A stretch of 64,000 bases of DNA from Anaeramoeba flamelloides (taxonomy: Eukaryota; Metamonada; Anaeramoebidae), in NCBI GenBank assembly GCA_027625915.1, contig JANTQA010000019.1, forward strand, positions 1,369,001 to 1,433,000. Reading direction: 5' to 3'. Of this stretch, positions 12,801-23,700 are shown in pieces (position 1 is the first letter of the stretch; the number at the start of each line of letters is the position of its first letter). The notes under the pieces were generated by a model. That model was given only the letters and a program-made list of their open reading frames with translations. It searched no databases and was not told the origin of the DNA. The translations under genes were made by a program, and so were the position numbers.

Positions 12801-15800
12801 AAAGAAAGAATGGTACAGGAAAAGAAAGAAAATCTTTTATTTTGAGTAAAGCAAAAATTGCATATTTTTTTCGAATCAAACTGTTTTTTCATGCAATTCC
12901 AAAAAAATCTTTTCAGGTTTATTTTTCAAATTATTTTTTTTAGGTCTTCCACAAACAAAACAAGGTTTTGCTTTCTTGCTCATATTTTTTTTTTATTTTT
13001 TGTATTTTTGCGAAAAGTTGAAAAAAAGCAACTTTCAAGAAAGCGAAAAAAATGAAAATTTTTTTATTTCTATAAAAACAATAACTAAATTTAATGAATG
13101 TCATTTATCGAGATTCCATTACTATACTAAGAAGTTTTTCACTTTGATTTCAAATCTAAGTAATTAGCAAAAAAATTTTCTAAATCTCTATTAAATTTAC
13201 CTAAAAAAAATTAATAGAGACTAGTCCCTTAATAAGATATTTAGAGAAAGAAATGACATTATTCAAGTCAAGAAAATTGTTATGTTTTTAAAAAAAAAAT
13301 TAAAGGTTCTGAATTAACCTTAAGATTTGAGGAGATAGAAAATAAAAGACACTTCGATCTATGGAATGCCAGATACACACAATAATATTAATTATATTAG
13401 TATACAATATTCTTCTAAGAGTAGGCTTTATTGGTAAGGATTAAGTGCCCAAGAGATCTTAATCTGCTAAAGAGAGAGTTTTGAAGTCACTAAATTTGTG
13501 ACTCCTAATTCAAAGAGTAGTCAAAAGATTCTTCTGAGAGTTATATTTGATTTAATATTTTTTAATTGAGATCTGTAGATAATTTGTTTTCCTACAAACT
13601 CAAATTTATAAAGTTTTTCTTAAAAAAAAACCTCTTTTTTGATTAAAGAAAATCTATGAAAAAAAAGTGGTAAATTTTTTTTTTTGTATTATTAAAAATT
13701 CTAGTGATTTTGATCATTTTTATAGAAACCCCCCAATTAAATTTTTATAATAATTCAAAAAAAAATTACTCTAGCTTTTAAATCATGTCTCGCTTTTTTT
13801 TTAAGCAGTAAAATCTATTTGTAATTTTTTCTCAATTTTTCAGAACCTCATCGATATTTTTTGAAAAAAGAATATATTAAATTATTCATTGGAACTTAAA
13901 ATCTCTTTGTTTGTAAGACAGTCACCCTGAAAACAAAAAATATAATATGATTATTTGAGAACTACGTTTCAGATTGAAAATCGGTGTTCTGTGTATTCTA
14001 ATAGGTATTTAGGGGTTTGTAAATCACACAAATTTTTGTCCAGTTAGATCTAAGAAGTAAAAAATGAAAAAAATTTTCTGAAAATTGTATTTCTGTGATA
14101 TCTCGAATCAAAAAATGATAAAAATAGGATCGGAAAAAATCAATGTTTTAGAAATTTTCACTTTAGAATAATTTTTAAAACCCTCTTAATTTGTCTAGAA
14201 TTTTCTAGGTTTTTTTTATAGTCTAAGAAAGTAAATTAAGAGGGTTTAAAATTTGTTCTAAAAGGTCAAAATGTAGGAAATTTGCATTTTTGATGACTAA
14301 TCCTTTGTTATTTCCTACAAAGATATATTTTGATAATAATGGCACGAGAATGGGTTTGGTATTGTATTGAATCCACCAAAATTCCCATTTCCCAATAAGA
14401 TCATTTTTTTAATCTTTCAACTATAACCGACAAAGTTTTGTTTTTAAATTTACAAAACTGTCTGATTTTTGCAAATTCAATTTTCAATTCGATCCTTACA
14501 TGAAAAACACACAAAAACTTTCCCACACAACCTCAGACACAATTTGTCTTGATACTAACAAAAACTTTCCCACACAACCCCAGACACAATTTTTTTATCA
14601 AACTAACAAATAGGATTTGAGAGAAACAAGACAAAAAAATTAATTTGACACACGGAAATAAAAAAAGATGCTTGGTATGTTTGGAAGGATCGTTTCTGTT
14701 CAAAAACCAAGCCAAGTAAATACTATCTCGCAAAAGAGTTGTTGTGAACTTCAATTTTATATAAAGACTAAGGGAGAAAAAAAAAAACAAAAAGAATCAA
14801 CACAAAACCAAAAAAATTAAGACAAAACCACAACTCTTTTTTTCGGAATTAATCAGATTTATGGAGACAATAGAACAATCCATGTAACTCAATAATCAAA
14901 AATCATAGACAATGTGATCTTTTAAAGTTAGAGTTGTTTATTGAAAGTGTTTGAAAGGATCGCCATTTTTTCGTCTAAAAAATAGTGATTATTTTTCTAT
15001 TTAATTCTTCACATTTTCTTAATAAGGGTGTTCGAGTTAAGGTATCTCAAAATTTTTTGTTCATTTTTCATTCAAAAAAAATACAAAAAATGCAATTTTG
15101 ATCCTAATTGGAGAATATTTTGAAGATCCTGAGTTCTCAATTTAAATGATATTGGATCAAAAGGTGCTGAGGTGATTTGATAAATCCGAAACGTGGTCCT
15201 TAAATTTTTAATTGTTGTTTTTCAAAAAGTCTATCAAAAAGAAAGAGTTGGGTGAAATAAGAAAAAATTCGAAGCTTATTTAGTGTGGGATTTTTTTCTA
15301 AAAAAATTAACAAAGCACGGACTTTTTTTTCGAGTTAGTTTATTAAATCAGTTTTTAAGTCGAATTTTTGAAAAACAATTTATCAAAAAATCGTTAAAAG
15401 TATTTCAAAAAGCACAACACAACCGAATTGTTTGTCTACAATCGTGTAGTAAAAAAATAACAAAAAAATATAAGGGATAATTGATAAATTAGAGAAAATA
15501 TCAAAAAAAAAACTGAAAAAAGAACCGTCTTTAAATGTAAATCAATTTCGCTCTTGTCGAAAACAATTTCAAGAGAATACAAAATATATTCGTAAAAAAA
15601 AGTAAAATATTTTTGTTAACTTACTTGGTGTTTTTTTGTTAACTGTCGCAACAGTTTCCTTAGTGTGTGTCTTATGGTTGTAAATATTTTCAGAAATGAT
15701 TATTTTTAAGATCTTTCCAAATTTACCAAAATAGATCTTTTTTTTCAAAGTTTCTTCTTTTGCAAGCCACATCGGAATTCCAATTGCATAAACAACATTG

Positions 15801-16924
15801 CCAAGATTTAGTCTAATTTGAGAAAGTTGTTGAATTTGAGTTTTTGTAAACTTTTGGATCGAAGGATCAGGTTTTGCTTGGTTGTTTTCAATTTTGCTTG
15901 AATTCTTTTTTTGTTTTCTTTTTCTTTTTTCAAGTCTAATTGTGGAGTTTAATTAGTTGTGTGAACAACAAACATTTTGAAGAAATAATTATATACATAC
16001 AGATGTAATTGGGTTTGGGTTTATTTTGTTCAAGGGTTAATTGAGGTTTGGAATTGTTTTCAAAAATCTGTTGAATTTAAAAAAAAAGATAAAGTAAAGA
16101 CATGACTAAAAAGAATTAATTACTTTTTATGTGTTCGTGCCCTCATTTGTAGTTTGTTGGGATCATATTTTCTTCGACAACCTGGACATTTGCCAGTATA
16201 CTGTTGTGTTATTGTATTGTAACAAAAGACACAAATCTTAAAAGGAAGAATTATTAATCCAAAATTAAAATAGTGAGAGAAAGGAAAAATTGGAAAGCAA
16301 AAAAATTAATTAGACATCAAAGAAAATTTGAAAAAAAACATGAAAAGTTTTTTTAATTTGACAAAAATTATCCAACGTTTTGTCTGCTTTAATTTTTGTT
16401 CTTAATTGTTTCTATTATATTGTTTTGAATCAATTTTAACATTTTTTTTTTTTCAATTCTAATTCAATAACAGACCATTTTTTCAGAATCAAAGTCAGTT
16501 TAAGAGACTAGTTTATATTTATTTATTTATTTTAGATCTTATTTTCTTGCTTGAAATTATTAAGTGTTCAGAAATTTTAATGCTTGCTTTGAAAAAGAAA
16601 CAAAATGTTTTTTTTTTTTTTTGATAAAACTTTGGTATCTGCGACTTTTCCCTAAATTTGATTAAAGTATTTCATTTTTTTTTTGTTTGTTTGTAAAGAA
16701 CTTATGGATTTGTGCAGTACCAAATAATTTTGAGAATAAGATTGCTCAGTGCCAAATGAAAATGTAAAAATAAAAAACAAAAATCTGATTTTTTTTGTTA
16801 TTTTTTTGTTTTTGAGGTAAAAATTAAGAACCTGGTAATTGCAATCACAAGGATAAAATTCTTGTTCTGTGTCATTCAATTTTTCACAACATATTGGACA
16901 ATATTTTGTCTTTTCATCAGACAT
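6841..16924 (-). CDS. NOT4: NOT4/CNOT4-like E3 ubiquitin ligase (RING-RRM-CCCH), five exons
   Basis: Exons (minus): 16924-16832, 16236-16124, 15935-15625, 11328-11085 and 8890-6841. Every join has GT/AG and the phases fit, giving about 936 residues. Residues 9-51 form a C4C4 RING (Cys 9, 12, 26, 28, 33, 36, 48, 51) with the NOT4-type words FYPCDCNYQ and CPGCRRKYDP. Residues 115-212 form the RRM (GNVVYAIGI, YFGKFGKI, SSVYITYE, YGTTKYC). A CCCH finger follows as C-x8-C-x4-C-x3-H (217, 226, 231, 235), as in human CNOT4. From about residue 250 to the end it is Lys/Asn/Gln-rich and unlike known NOT4 tails, and the poly-Lys tracts stay in frame. In the family, NOT4 is the RING E3 of CCR4-NOT, acting in mRNA decay and ribosome quality control with E2 UbcH5/Ubc4. 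Exons 1-4 are confident. The link to exon 5 rests on phase, strand and adjacency. Confidence 0.88.
9895..10150 (+). mobile_element. LINE 3'-ORF relic
   Basis: Clearly similar along about 250 bp to 17810-18060 (shared start TTGGTTAATAAGAGATCTTT). That copy keeps a 72-residue open frame ending in a MGR motif like the one in the LINE at 26730. This copy has several stops. It is directly followed by a stem-loop array, as at 18085. Confidence 0.55.
10160..10560. repeat. modular stem-loop array F1
   Basis: A run of imperfect palindromes of about 60-100 bp. One module pairs AATTGAGTAAAATC with a GATTTTTCTCTATTC-type arm. Another pairs GAAAATTT with AAATTTTC inside a poly-T/poly-A stem. Modules are separated by GC-richer words (CCGTCGTTAG, CCTAGGCACTCTACGGCAC). 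The same modules and linkers recur at eight other places in this window. Confidence 0.75.
11893..12106 (+). pseudogene. coding-like fragment antisense inside NOT4-like intron 3
   Basis: An open frame of about 70 codons ends at TAA (12104-12106). It is Asn/Asp-rich and then has ordinary protein wording (SIEDLLSRSKSINVQSRQ). Just upstream in frame is a stop, and an AG that could be a splice acceptor lies at 11891-11892. It may be a terminal exon of an unseen plus-strand gene or a gene relic. No family was recognised. Confidence 0.3.
12289..13228. mobile_element. TTAA-flanked transposon, family B long copy
   Basis: A 940-bp element with mirrored ends GGGACTAGTCTCTATTAA, flanked by TTAA at 12285-12288 and 13229-13232, inside intron 3 of the NOT4-like gene. 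On the minus strand, 12983-12876 encodes a 35-residue frame starting MSKKAKPCFVCGRPKK. Just below, in another frame, is a second CxxC (CNFC). This may be decayed zinc-finger coding sequence from the parent transposon. Family B also has the 171-bp copy at 668-838. Confidence 0.75.
13420..13527. repeat. 108-bp structured repeat, copy 1 (SINE-like)
   Basis: Differs from the copy at 33750-33857 at about two positions. It is flanked by ATTCTTCTAAG (13409-13419) and ATTCTTCTGAG (13528-13538), which look like an 11-bp target duplication with one change. Two stem-loops are visible: GATTAAG paired with CTTAATC, and TTTGAAGTCAC paired with GTGAC and TTCAAA. There is no poly-A tail and no convincing RNA polymerase III box pair. 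Confidence 0.65.
14145..14285. repeat. foldback repeat in NOT4-like intron 3
   Basis: An inverted repeat centred near 14215. The word AAACCCTCTTAATTT at about 14180 is mirrored at about 14238-14252, and similarity of the arms continues outward for about 35 bases. Noncoding. Confidence 0.5.
14511..14604 (+). repeat. tandem duplication, 47-bp unit
   Basis: Two head-to-tail copies of a 47-bp unit containing ACAAAAACTTTCCCACACAA and CAGACACAATTT, starting at 14511 and 14558, with a few differences. It lies inside intron 3 of the NOT4-like gene. Confidence 0.7.
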
Positions 16925-17809
16925 TGTTTCTTTTCAAAAAGAAAAAACAGAAATTACTTTTTAAAAATTTCAAAAAAAATGATTTGTTGTGATTTTTTCT
17001 GTTTCATTTTTCAATTTGCATTTTGTTTACAATTGTTCCAAATTTTGGAAGGAATTACAAGATCAAAATACAAGAACTTTCAATATAAAAGTTTTTTATA
17101 AGTCAAACCGATGGAAAAATTGCAATTTTTACAACTTCAGACTTTTTGGTTTTCTAAAAAGAGTTTTTGATTATTGAAAGTAGGTAAACACTTTTCTTTT
17201 GGGTTACTTCAATATTTTCAATTAAATTCAAAAGTTATCTTTTTGTTAATTATTTTTTTTTTCCCTTTTTTTGGTTGATAAAAGTTTTTACTTAATCACT
17301 TGAAATTCGAAAAAATATAAAAGAATATCAGAAACAGAAATCTTGCAGACTATTTGGCTAAAAGTTTGAAAGTTTTTGTTTGGATTGTTCTATTTGTTTC
17401 CTGTTATATCAATTTTTCTTTTTTCATTATGGTTGAAAAGAAATTGAAAGATTTTGGATATAGTCATTAGTAGTTGGATACTTTAAGATTTTAATACTCT
17501 GAATATAAACTTTATTTGACTTTTGAGAATTATTTTATCGATAAATTCGATAAAATTGTAAAAAAATTTTATTTGCTTTCAATTTTTGAAATGAATTAAC
17601 TCTACTTTCAAAACAGTTCTTTACCAAAGGTATTTTGAAGAGTAACTCATTTAATAGATTTCTGAACAGTAAACAAAGAAATACTTTAATTTATTTTTAT
17701 TTGGGTCTGAATAAAAAAATCTAACAAAACACAATTAGCTGAAATTTTTCAAAAAAAATCAAACATTTCCTATTTTTTTACTTTTGGATAACTTCAATTA
17801 GAATAAACA
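16925..17809. other. 5' flank of the NOT4-like gene
   Basis: AT-rich upstream sequence. Two overlapping short plus-strand frames near 16862-17177 have no recognisable content. No promoter element can be named with confidence. Confidence 0.35.
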
Positions 17810-18060
17810 CTATTGGTTAATAAGAGATCTTTGATCAAAAATTATTTTTCGAGGTATTTGACAATTAAAGTTGGAAAATCCAATTTTTTTGGTACAAGAA
17901 AGTTTTTTTTCAGATTTAATAGTAAAAAATTAGAAATATTTTTAAAATCACTGTTAAGTGGTTATATTCATATATTTTCAAACACTTTAAATTTGATAAA
18001 TATCTTTCAAATGGGTAGACAATTATTTTAACTATTCAAGAATTATTTATTAATATAAAT
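17810..18060 (+). mobile_element. LINE 3'-ORF relic with an open frame
   Basis: The frame from 17813 to 18031 (72 residues) contains NKRSLIKNYFSRY and ends in INIFQMGRQLF. The MGR position resembles FKMGRPKF in the LINE remains at about 26730. A diverged copy lies at 9895-10150. A stem-loop array starts immediately downstream. It is probably a fragment of the reverse-transcriptase ORF region beyond the catalytic domain. Confidence 0.45.
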
Positions 18061-18084
18061 TGAAAAAAAAATTTTTTTTTGATT

Positions 18085-18575
18085 TTCTGTTAGGTTTTTT
18101 TTAAATTTTGGAAATAAACAGACAATTTTAATAAATTTTCAGTTTATTCCAAAAAGTAAAAAAACCGCCTTTATTTTTTCCACAATTTAAAACAATTGAG
18201 TAAAATCTTTGATTTTCCACAATTCTTTTGAATTCTGGAAAACCTAGGATACTTTCGTTAGGTTTTTTTTAATTTTTGAAATTAACAATACATATTTGAA
18301 ATTTTCTGTTTATTCCAAAAAGTAAAAAAACCGCCTTTATTTTTTCCACTATTTAAAATAATTGAGTAAAATCTTTGATTTTCCACTATTCTTTTGAATT
18401 CTGGAAAACCTAGTGACTCTACTGACATTCCCACGACGTTTTCTTGAGTTTTATAACGAATATGTAAAATCGATAGATTTTCTTTAGGTTTTTTTTAATT
18501 TTTGAAATAAACAGAAAATTTTAATAAATTTTCGGTTTATTTCGAAAAGCAAAAAAAACCTAGAACACTTCACAA
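18085..18575. repeat. modular stem-loop array F2
   Basis: Three consecutive palindromic modules of the same types as F1. The linkers are CGTTAGG, AAACCGCC, CCTAGTGACTCTACTGAC and CCTAGAACACTTCAC. Two tandem modules (about 18090-18250 and 18255-18415) are near copies, which indicates local duplication. Confidence 0.7.
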
Positions 18576-19047
18576 AAAAAACAGAAAAATCAAGAAAATC
18601 AAACAACAGTAGATACATTTTTAACTTGGTCTAAGATAGAAAATTTAAAGAAACAAAATCAAAATATTCCTCAACATATTATTTTAATTATATTACTGAA
18701 ATTAAATTTTTGGAAATTTAATATATTTTTAAAGTTATCTTTTTAATTTTTTTTTTTGGCATTTTAAACAAGTTGAATTGATCCAGTTCAAGTATCATCT
18801 CCCCTACTTGAATAATCATGATTATTTTTAGGATAATTTTTTTGTATTCTTAGACTGTGGAAATAAGCCCGCCCCCCCTATTTTAATGTTCAAGATATTT
18901 CTAGGTTTTTTCACAATTGAGATATTATTAAAACAAACATATTATTAAAATTTTGAAAAAAAAATGAATATTTAATTACAAATTACTCTTAAAAATTTAG
19001 CAAAAAATCCGTAATAAATTGTAATGAATACTTAACTAAACACAAAA

Positions 19048-19727
19048 TAAACTAGATTTTAAAAATTTTGACTTACTTTATAATTGTATTGGAAGTTGTT
19101 TTGAGGGTTTATTTCAGTATTCTTAACATAAAAAATATTTTCAAATTTTTTCGATCAGAATCATTTTTTCTAATTTAATTAAATTTGTATTTTTCTTTTT
19201 CTATTTCATTTTACTTTATTTTTCTTCAAATTTTTGTTTTTATTTTTCTTTTTCGTTTTTTTTTAGTCTTTTTTTTTTTTTTTTTGAAAATCGAAATTTA
19301 CTTTTATTTTTTTTTCTTTTTTTTTCTTTTTCTTGATATGATTTTTTATTACAAAAAAACATATCTTAAAAATAAAAATATTTTCTAAAAGGCAAATAAA
19401 TAACCACAAGAAAATTGAGACTAGGTAATGTCTTTATAAACTGAATTTAATTATTTACAATAATCTTCTTGTTAAACTCTTTTCAGCGTAAGTTCAGCAA
19501 TAAAAAATCCGTAATTCTCATTTCAAAAATTGTGACTCACTTTTTTTTGGGTTTTTGGTTTATTTTTTTTTGATTTTTAAAATATTACGTTTTTATATAT
19601 TTAGAATGATTTAAAAGTGAATTAAAAATCAGATTTAATTATTAGTTGTTCTTGAATACTAAAGGATATATTTTTTTTTTCAATTTATTATTTCAGGTGA
19701 GTCAGAATTTTTGAAATGGTGTTTATA
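19048..19727. mobile_element. mariner-like MITE, family E copy 1
   Basis: Left end reads TAAACTAG...AAAAATTTTGACTTAC. Right end reads GGTGAGTCAGAATTTTTGAA followed by ATGGTGTTTATA. The ends are approximate mirrors bounded by TA-type sequence. The interior has a long T-rich tract (about 19260-19335) and the word AAAATTGAGACTA. Other copies lie at 24990, 45311, 54195 and 58641. Confidence 0.65.
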
Positions 19728-19844
19728 TTCCTTTTGTTTTTATCTGGAAAATAATTAAATTTCAATTTTGGTCAAATTCTCATTTTTTTACCAAATAGTC
19801 AATTCCATTTAAATATATTGACTGTATGCTTTTAAAACATCCTT

Positions 19845-19925
19845 TAGGGTAGGTTAAGGTACGTTAGGGTAGGTTAGAGTATGCTAGAGTATACCTGGGT
19901 GGTTTGGTTGTTTGGGAGGTATACT
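19845..19925 (+). repeat. degenerate decamer tandem repeat, G-rich
   Basis: About five units of ten bases (GGGTAGGTTA, AGGTACGTTA, GGGTAGGTTA, GAGTATGCTA, GAGTATACCT) form a strand-biased G-rich island in very AT-rich DNA. It recalls TTAGGG-type repeats but is not a clean telomere array. Confidence 0.6.
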
Positions 19926-20706
19926 AGTAAATTTTCGCAAGGATTTTGAAAAAAAAATAATTAAGAGACCAATTAGACTTTGGAAACTTATTTTAAGGGG
20001 AAAAAATTTTCCAAATTAACTTTTTGTGTTAAAATTGATTTTCGAACAAATTTATGAAAATATTCAGTATCGATGATTTCAATATTTTGAATATTCTTCA
20101 ATTTAAGTTATAAAATACTACCAATCACAAAATAATCTTTTCGATTTTTCCACCCAAAATAATAAAAAACCATTAAAAACCATCATACCAATAATAATAA
20201 TCAAGAAACTCTTCAAAAATATGAAAAAATTCAATTTGACCAATTTTGAAATTTGACCAAATTTGAAATTTAATAATATACCCTTTTAATCCTTTTAGAG
20301 ATATATACCTCAAAAAGAATTATTTTTCTTAAAAAAACCCTCAATTTGCATCTTTTAAGAAAAAACATATTAACGATAATTGTCTCTGTAAAATAATTCT
20401 TTTTTACAAAATTCGAAAAAAATATTCCAAATATAAAACCGTAAAATATTTGAATTTTTTATGATTCTTATTATTACTATTTTTTAAGCATTTTGAAGAT
20501 GCAAAGTTGTTTAGCAAAAGATCTAAAATATAAGAAATACTCAAACCATCTTTCCTAAATGAAAAATAATGTTTATTATTATTATTATATTTTTATCTCA
20601 TGTCACTGTGGATAAATAAAATTATTTTTGGAACACGATCTAATATTGTAAAGTATGAAAAGATATATTCCATGTAAAAGAAATTAATTAGATCGATCTA
20701 ATGGAA

Positions 20707-23700
20707 TCAAAGATCAAATTGCTTCCGAATTTTATTTAGTTCAAATTTCAATTCGGAATTTGTATTTAATTTATAATAATCCACTGCATCTTCCAAATCT
20801 TCAACAATTAATTGGGGGTCATCGTCAGCAGTTAACTCAATTTTCCCAGTATATAAAAATTTAATTAAAATTTCCAAGCTTTCGATAGTTTTATGAGAAT
20901 AATCTTTTACCGAATTTTTTGTTTGTTTTTCATTTATATTTTCAAACATTTCCCTAAATAGACCAGATCTTGCCAATAAAATTAACTTATGCACGGGAAT
21001 TTCTTCATAATCCTCATCTTCATCCTCGTCCTCGTCCTTGTCCTCGTCCTGTTCCTGCTCTTCGTCATCTTGAACCAAAATTGAAAAATCTTTTGAATCT
21101 TCATCTTTATATAATTTGAATAAATCTTCTTTAAAATTATCTTCCAGGGGGTAAGGTAAATTTAATGCATTAAATATTGGAGAAAATTTTTCACCAAAAG
21201 CCTTTTGACCAAAATAAACCCATTCCAAGTATCGATTTATCTCCTTGCTCGAAAAAGAGTGTTTATCAAATCTTTTTTGAATCTCATTCAAAGGTAATTT
21301 GGTTCTGAATTCAACTAATAATTTATGAACAGGGATTTCAACTAATTCTTCTTCATCTTGATTTTGCAATGAACTTATAGCGATTTGTGAATCACAAAAT
21401 TTTTTTGATTTGAAAAAAAGTTTGAAATCTTCTTCAAGTATGCATAATTCGCTATTGGGGTATATTATGGCTACAGCTGATCCACAGCAGAAACCTAAAT
21501 TAAGCGAGTTTTCTATAAAAACTTGAGGTATGATCAGCTTTGTAGGCGTGTTGATTGCTGTTTGTTGTTTTGTTGGTAGGTTACTTATTTGAAATCCCCA
21601 TCCATATAATTCATTTTGTTCTGTTAAGGCTAACATATGGTTTTGACCACCACAAATTTTAACAATATTTATATTTTTGAGTTTGTAAAGTTCTGTAAAT
21701 TCCTTTTTCGCAATTGTGTGCCCATTTTGAGAACTAGATCCACATGAATAAGTTTTACCATCATTAGTAATAAAGCACGAAGCTATAGCACAAAGTACCA
21801 GATCCTTAATGTCTGAAGCATCCAAATTTAATTTTTGTAACGCAACTTTTACTGGAGAGTAATTATTTCCGGGGTTTTTATCTCCAATTCCAAGTTGCCC
21901 ATTGCTATTTTGACCACATCCAAATAATTCCTTTGATTTTACAGTTGAATAAAAATATCCTAAGGCGTGAGGTCCCGCATAAACCTTTGAAACATCATTT
22001 CTAATAAAGATCGGCATTTGTTTATTAACTTTTTCACCGTTTCCAAGAGATCCTTATATTATTATTATTCATAAGTATTAATTTGAAAATTTTAAAAAGA
22101 AAAATTTCGAAATTATTAATATTTATTTATTTACAAAAGATTTTTTTTTATTCACATTATCTTAATATTTTATCAAAAATGCCTTTTAGGCAAGTAGTTA
22201 GATAGTAAAAAAAAATTTAAACTTTTTTTCAATCAAAAGTATTTCAGTAATACCAAATTTTATTATGAGTAAAGATTACTATTCTTAACCTTGAAAACGG
22301 CTCTTTACAAAAAATTTGTTTTTTAATTTTAAATATTAAGACATCAATTTTTGCATATGCGAAGTGGGTATAAACATATTTTTAAAAAATAGCAATTAGT
22401 TTTATAATAATTTTTAATGTCTATCTGATCAAATTTGATACGGAATTTAAGGGATTAGCGTCTACCAAGGAGAAGCCTAAGATTAAAGTGTGTTGTTCTT
22501 GGGGTTTAACCACATTAATGCTACATGGTTCGAATGTTTCTAAATAACCGATTAGTCAAGTAGTAATATTTTTCGATCTCATCAATTAAAAATGATCTAT
22601 GGATTAGTAAAAAAACCCAACAATTTCAGAATAAAATCTGCATTTCGCCATTAATTTAAAGGTTGAATTATCAATATTCAGACTACAAAGTCACAAAATA
22701 TCTTTCATAAATTTTTGGCGAAATGTAGATTAGTTACTAAAAAATTCGTTTTTTTTTAAAAATTAAATAATTAACCAATAAATTTTTTTGACAAATTATT
22801 TCTCAAATCATCGAAATATATTGGTGCTACAAGTAGCTTTATCAAAAGCAAACAAAACTAATCAGTCTTTGTGCTTTTATGTTGATAGCTATTGAGTTAA
22901 TCTTTGAAATTCAAAAATTATAAAAATAGTTACTTTTGGAAGTTTTATATATGAATTAATAAATATTGGAATACTGTATTTTGGCTTTCTATTTTTAGAT
23001 TTGGAATAGGAATTAAAAAAAATTTTTTCAAAATGAAACTTTTTTAATAGTGATCATTAGTAAAAAATGAAATAATTTATTGTGCAATAAGATTTATAAT
23101 AGATTTTTTAGAGTCACAGAAACTATTTGAGCAATGGTACACTAATATTATTTCCGCCCAATTACAACATACTATGATTCTAGTGAAATCTATGGTGACG
23201 CTAATCCCTTAAAGAAATCATTTTTGTATTTTTTTTTTTTTTCGATGCAAAAATCGAAAAACAAGACAATACCTTTTCATGAAATTTGGGAAGAATTTTA
23301 TTGTTATTTGTAGCCTCATTCTTTTAAATCATGTTAATAAGCGAATTTAATAAACGAATGAATCATAATGTATGATTTATATTTAAAATTTGTATGATAT
23401 TATCAAAAAAAATAAATAAATAAATCAGATTTAAACATGTGTTATGATATAAATCTTTTTTTTAAATTTCTATTAAAAAGATTTATACACGTGAAAAAAA
23501 CAAAAAAAGTTAATTTTTTTTTTATGATATGCTTAATTTTCAACGATATTTTGGTAAAGGCCAATAGTTTGTTTAAAGCCCTGTTTTAATCAATTGGTTA
23601 TATTTATAAATATTTTGAAAAAAATAGAATTTTTATTGTTTGGTCATTTAAAAGTATTATCTGAGAATTATATTACATAGTGTTGTAAGAGAAAAGTAAA

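Noticed and set aside
13420-13527. tRNA or tRNA-derived reading of the 108-bp repeat
   Set aside because: A TGCCCAAGAG word resembles a tRNA-Leu D arm, but there is no proper B box, acceptor stem or anticodon arm.
16003-16072. Possible extra NOT4 exon (ENNSKPQLTLEQNKPKPNY)
   Set aside because: Its phase does not fit exon 2 (ends AA|GT), while joining exon 2 directly to 15935 does. It is left in the intron.
19185-19388. Phe-rich frame in family E copy 1
   Set aside because: Produced by the T-rich tract inside the element.
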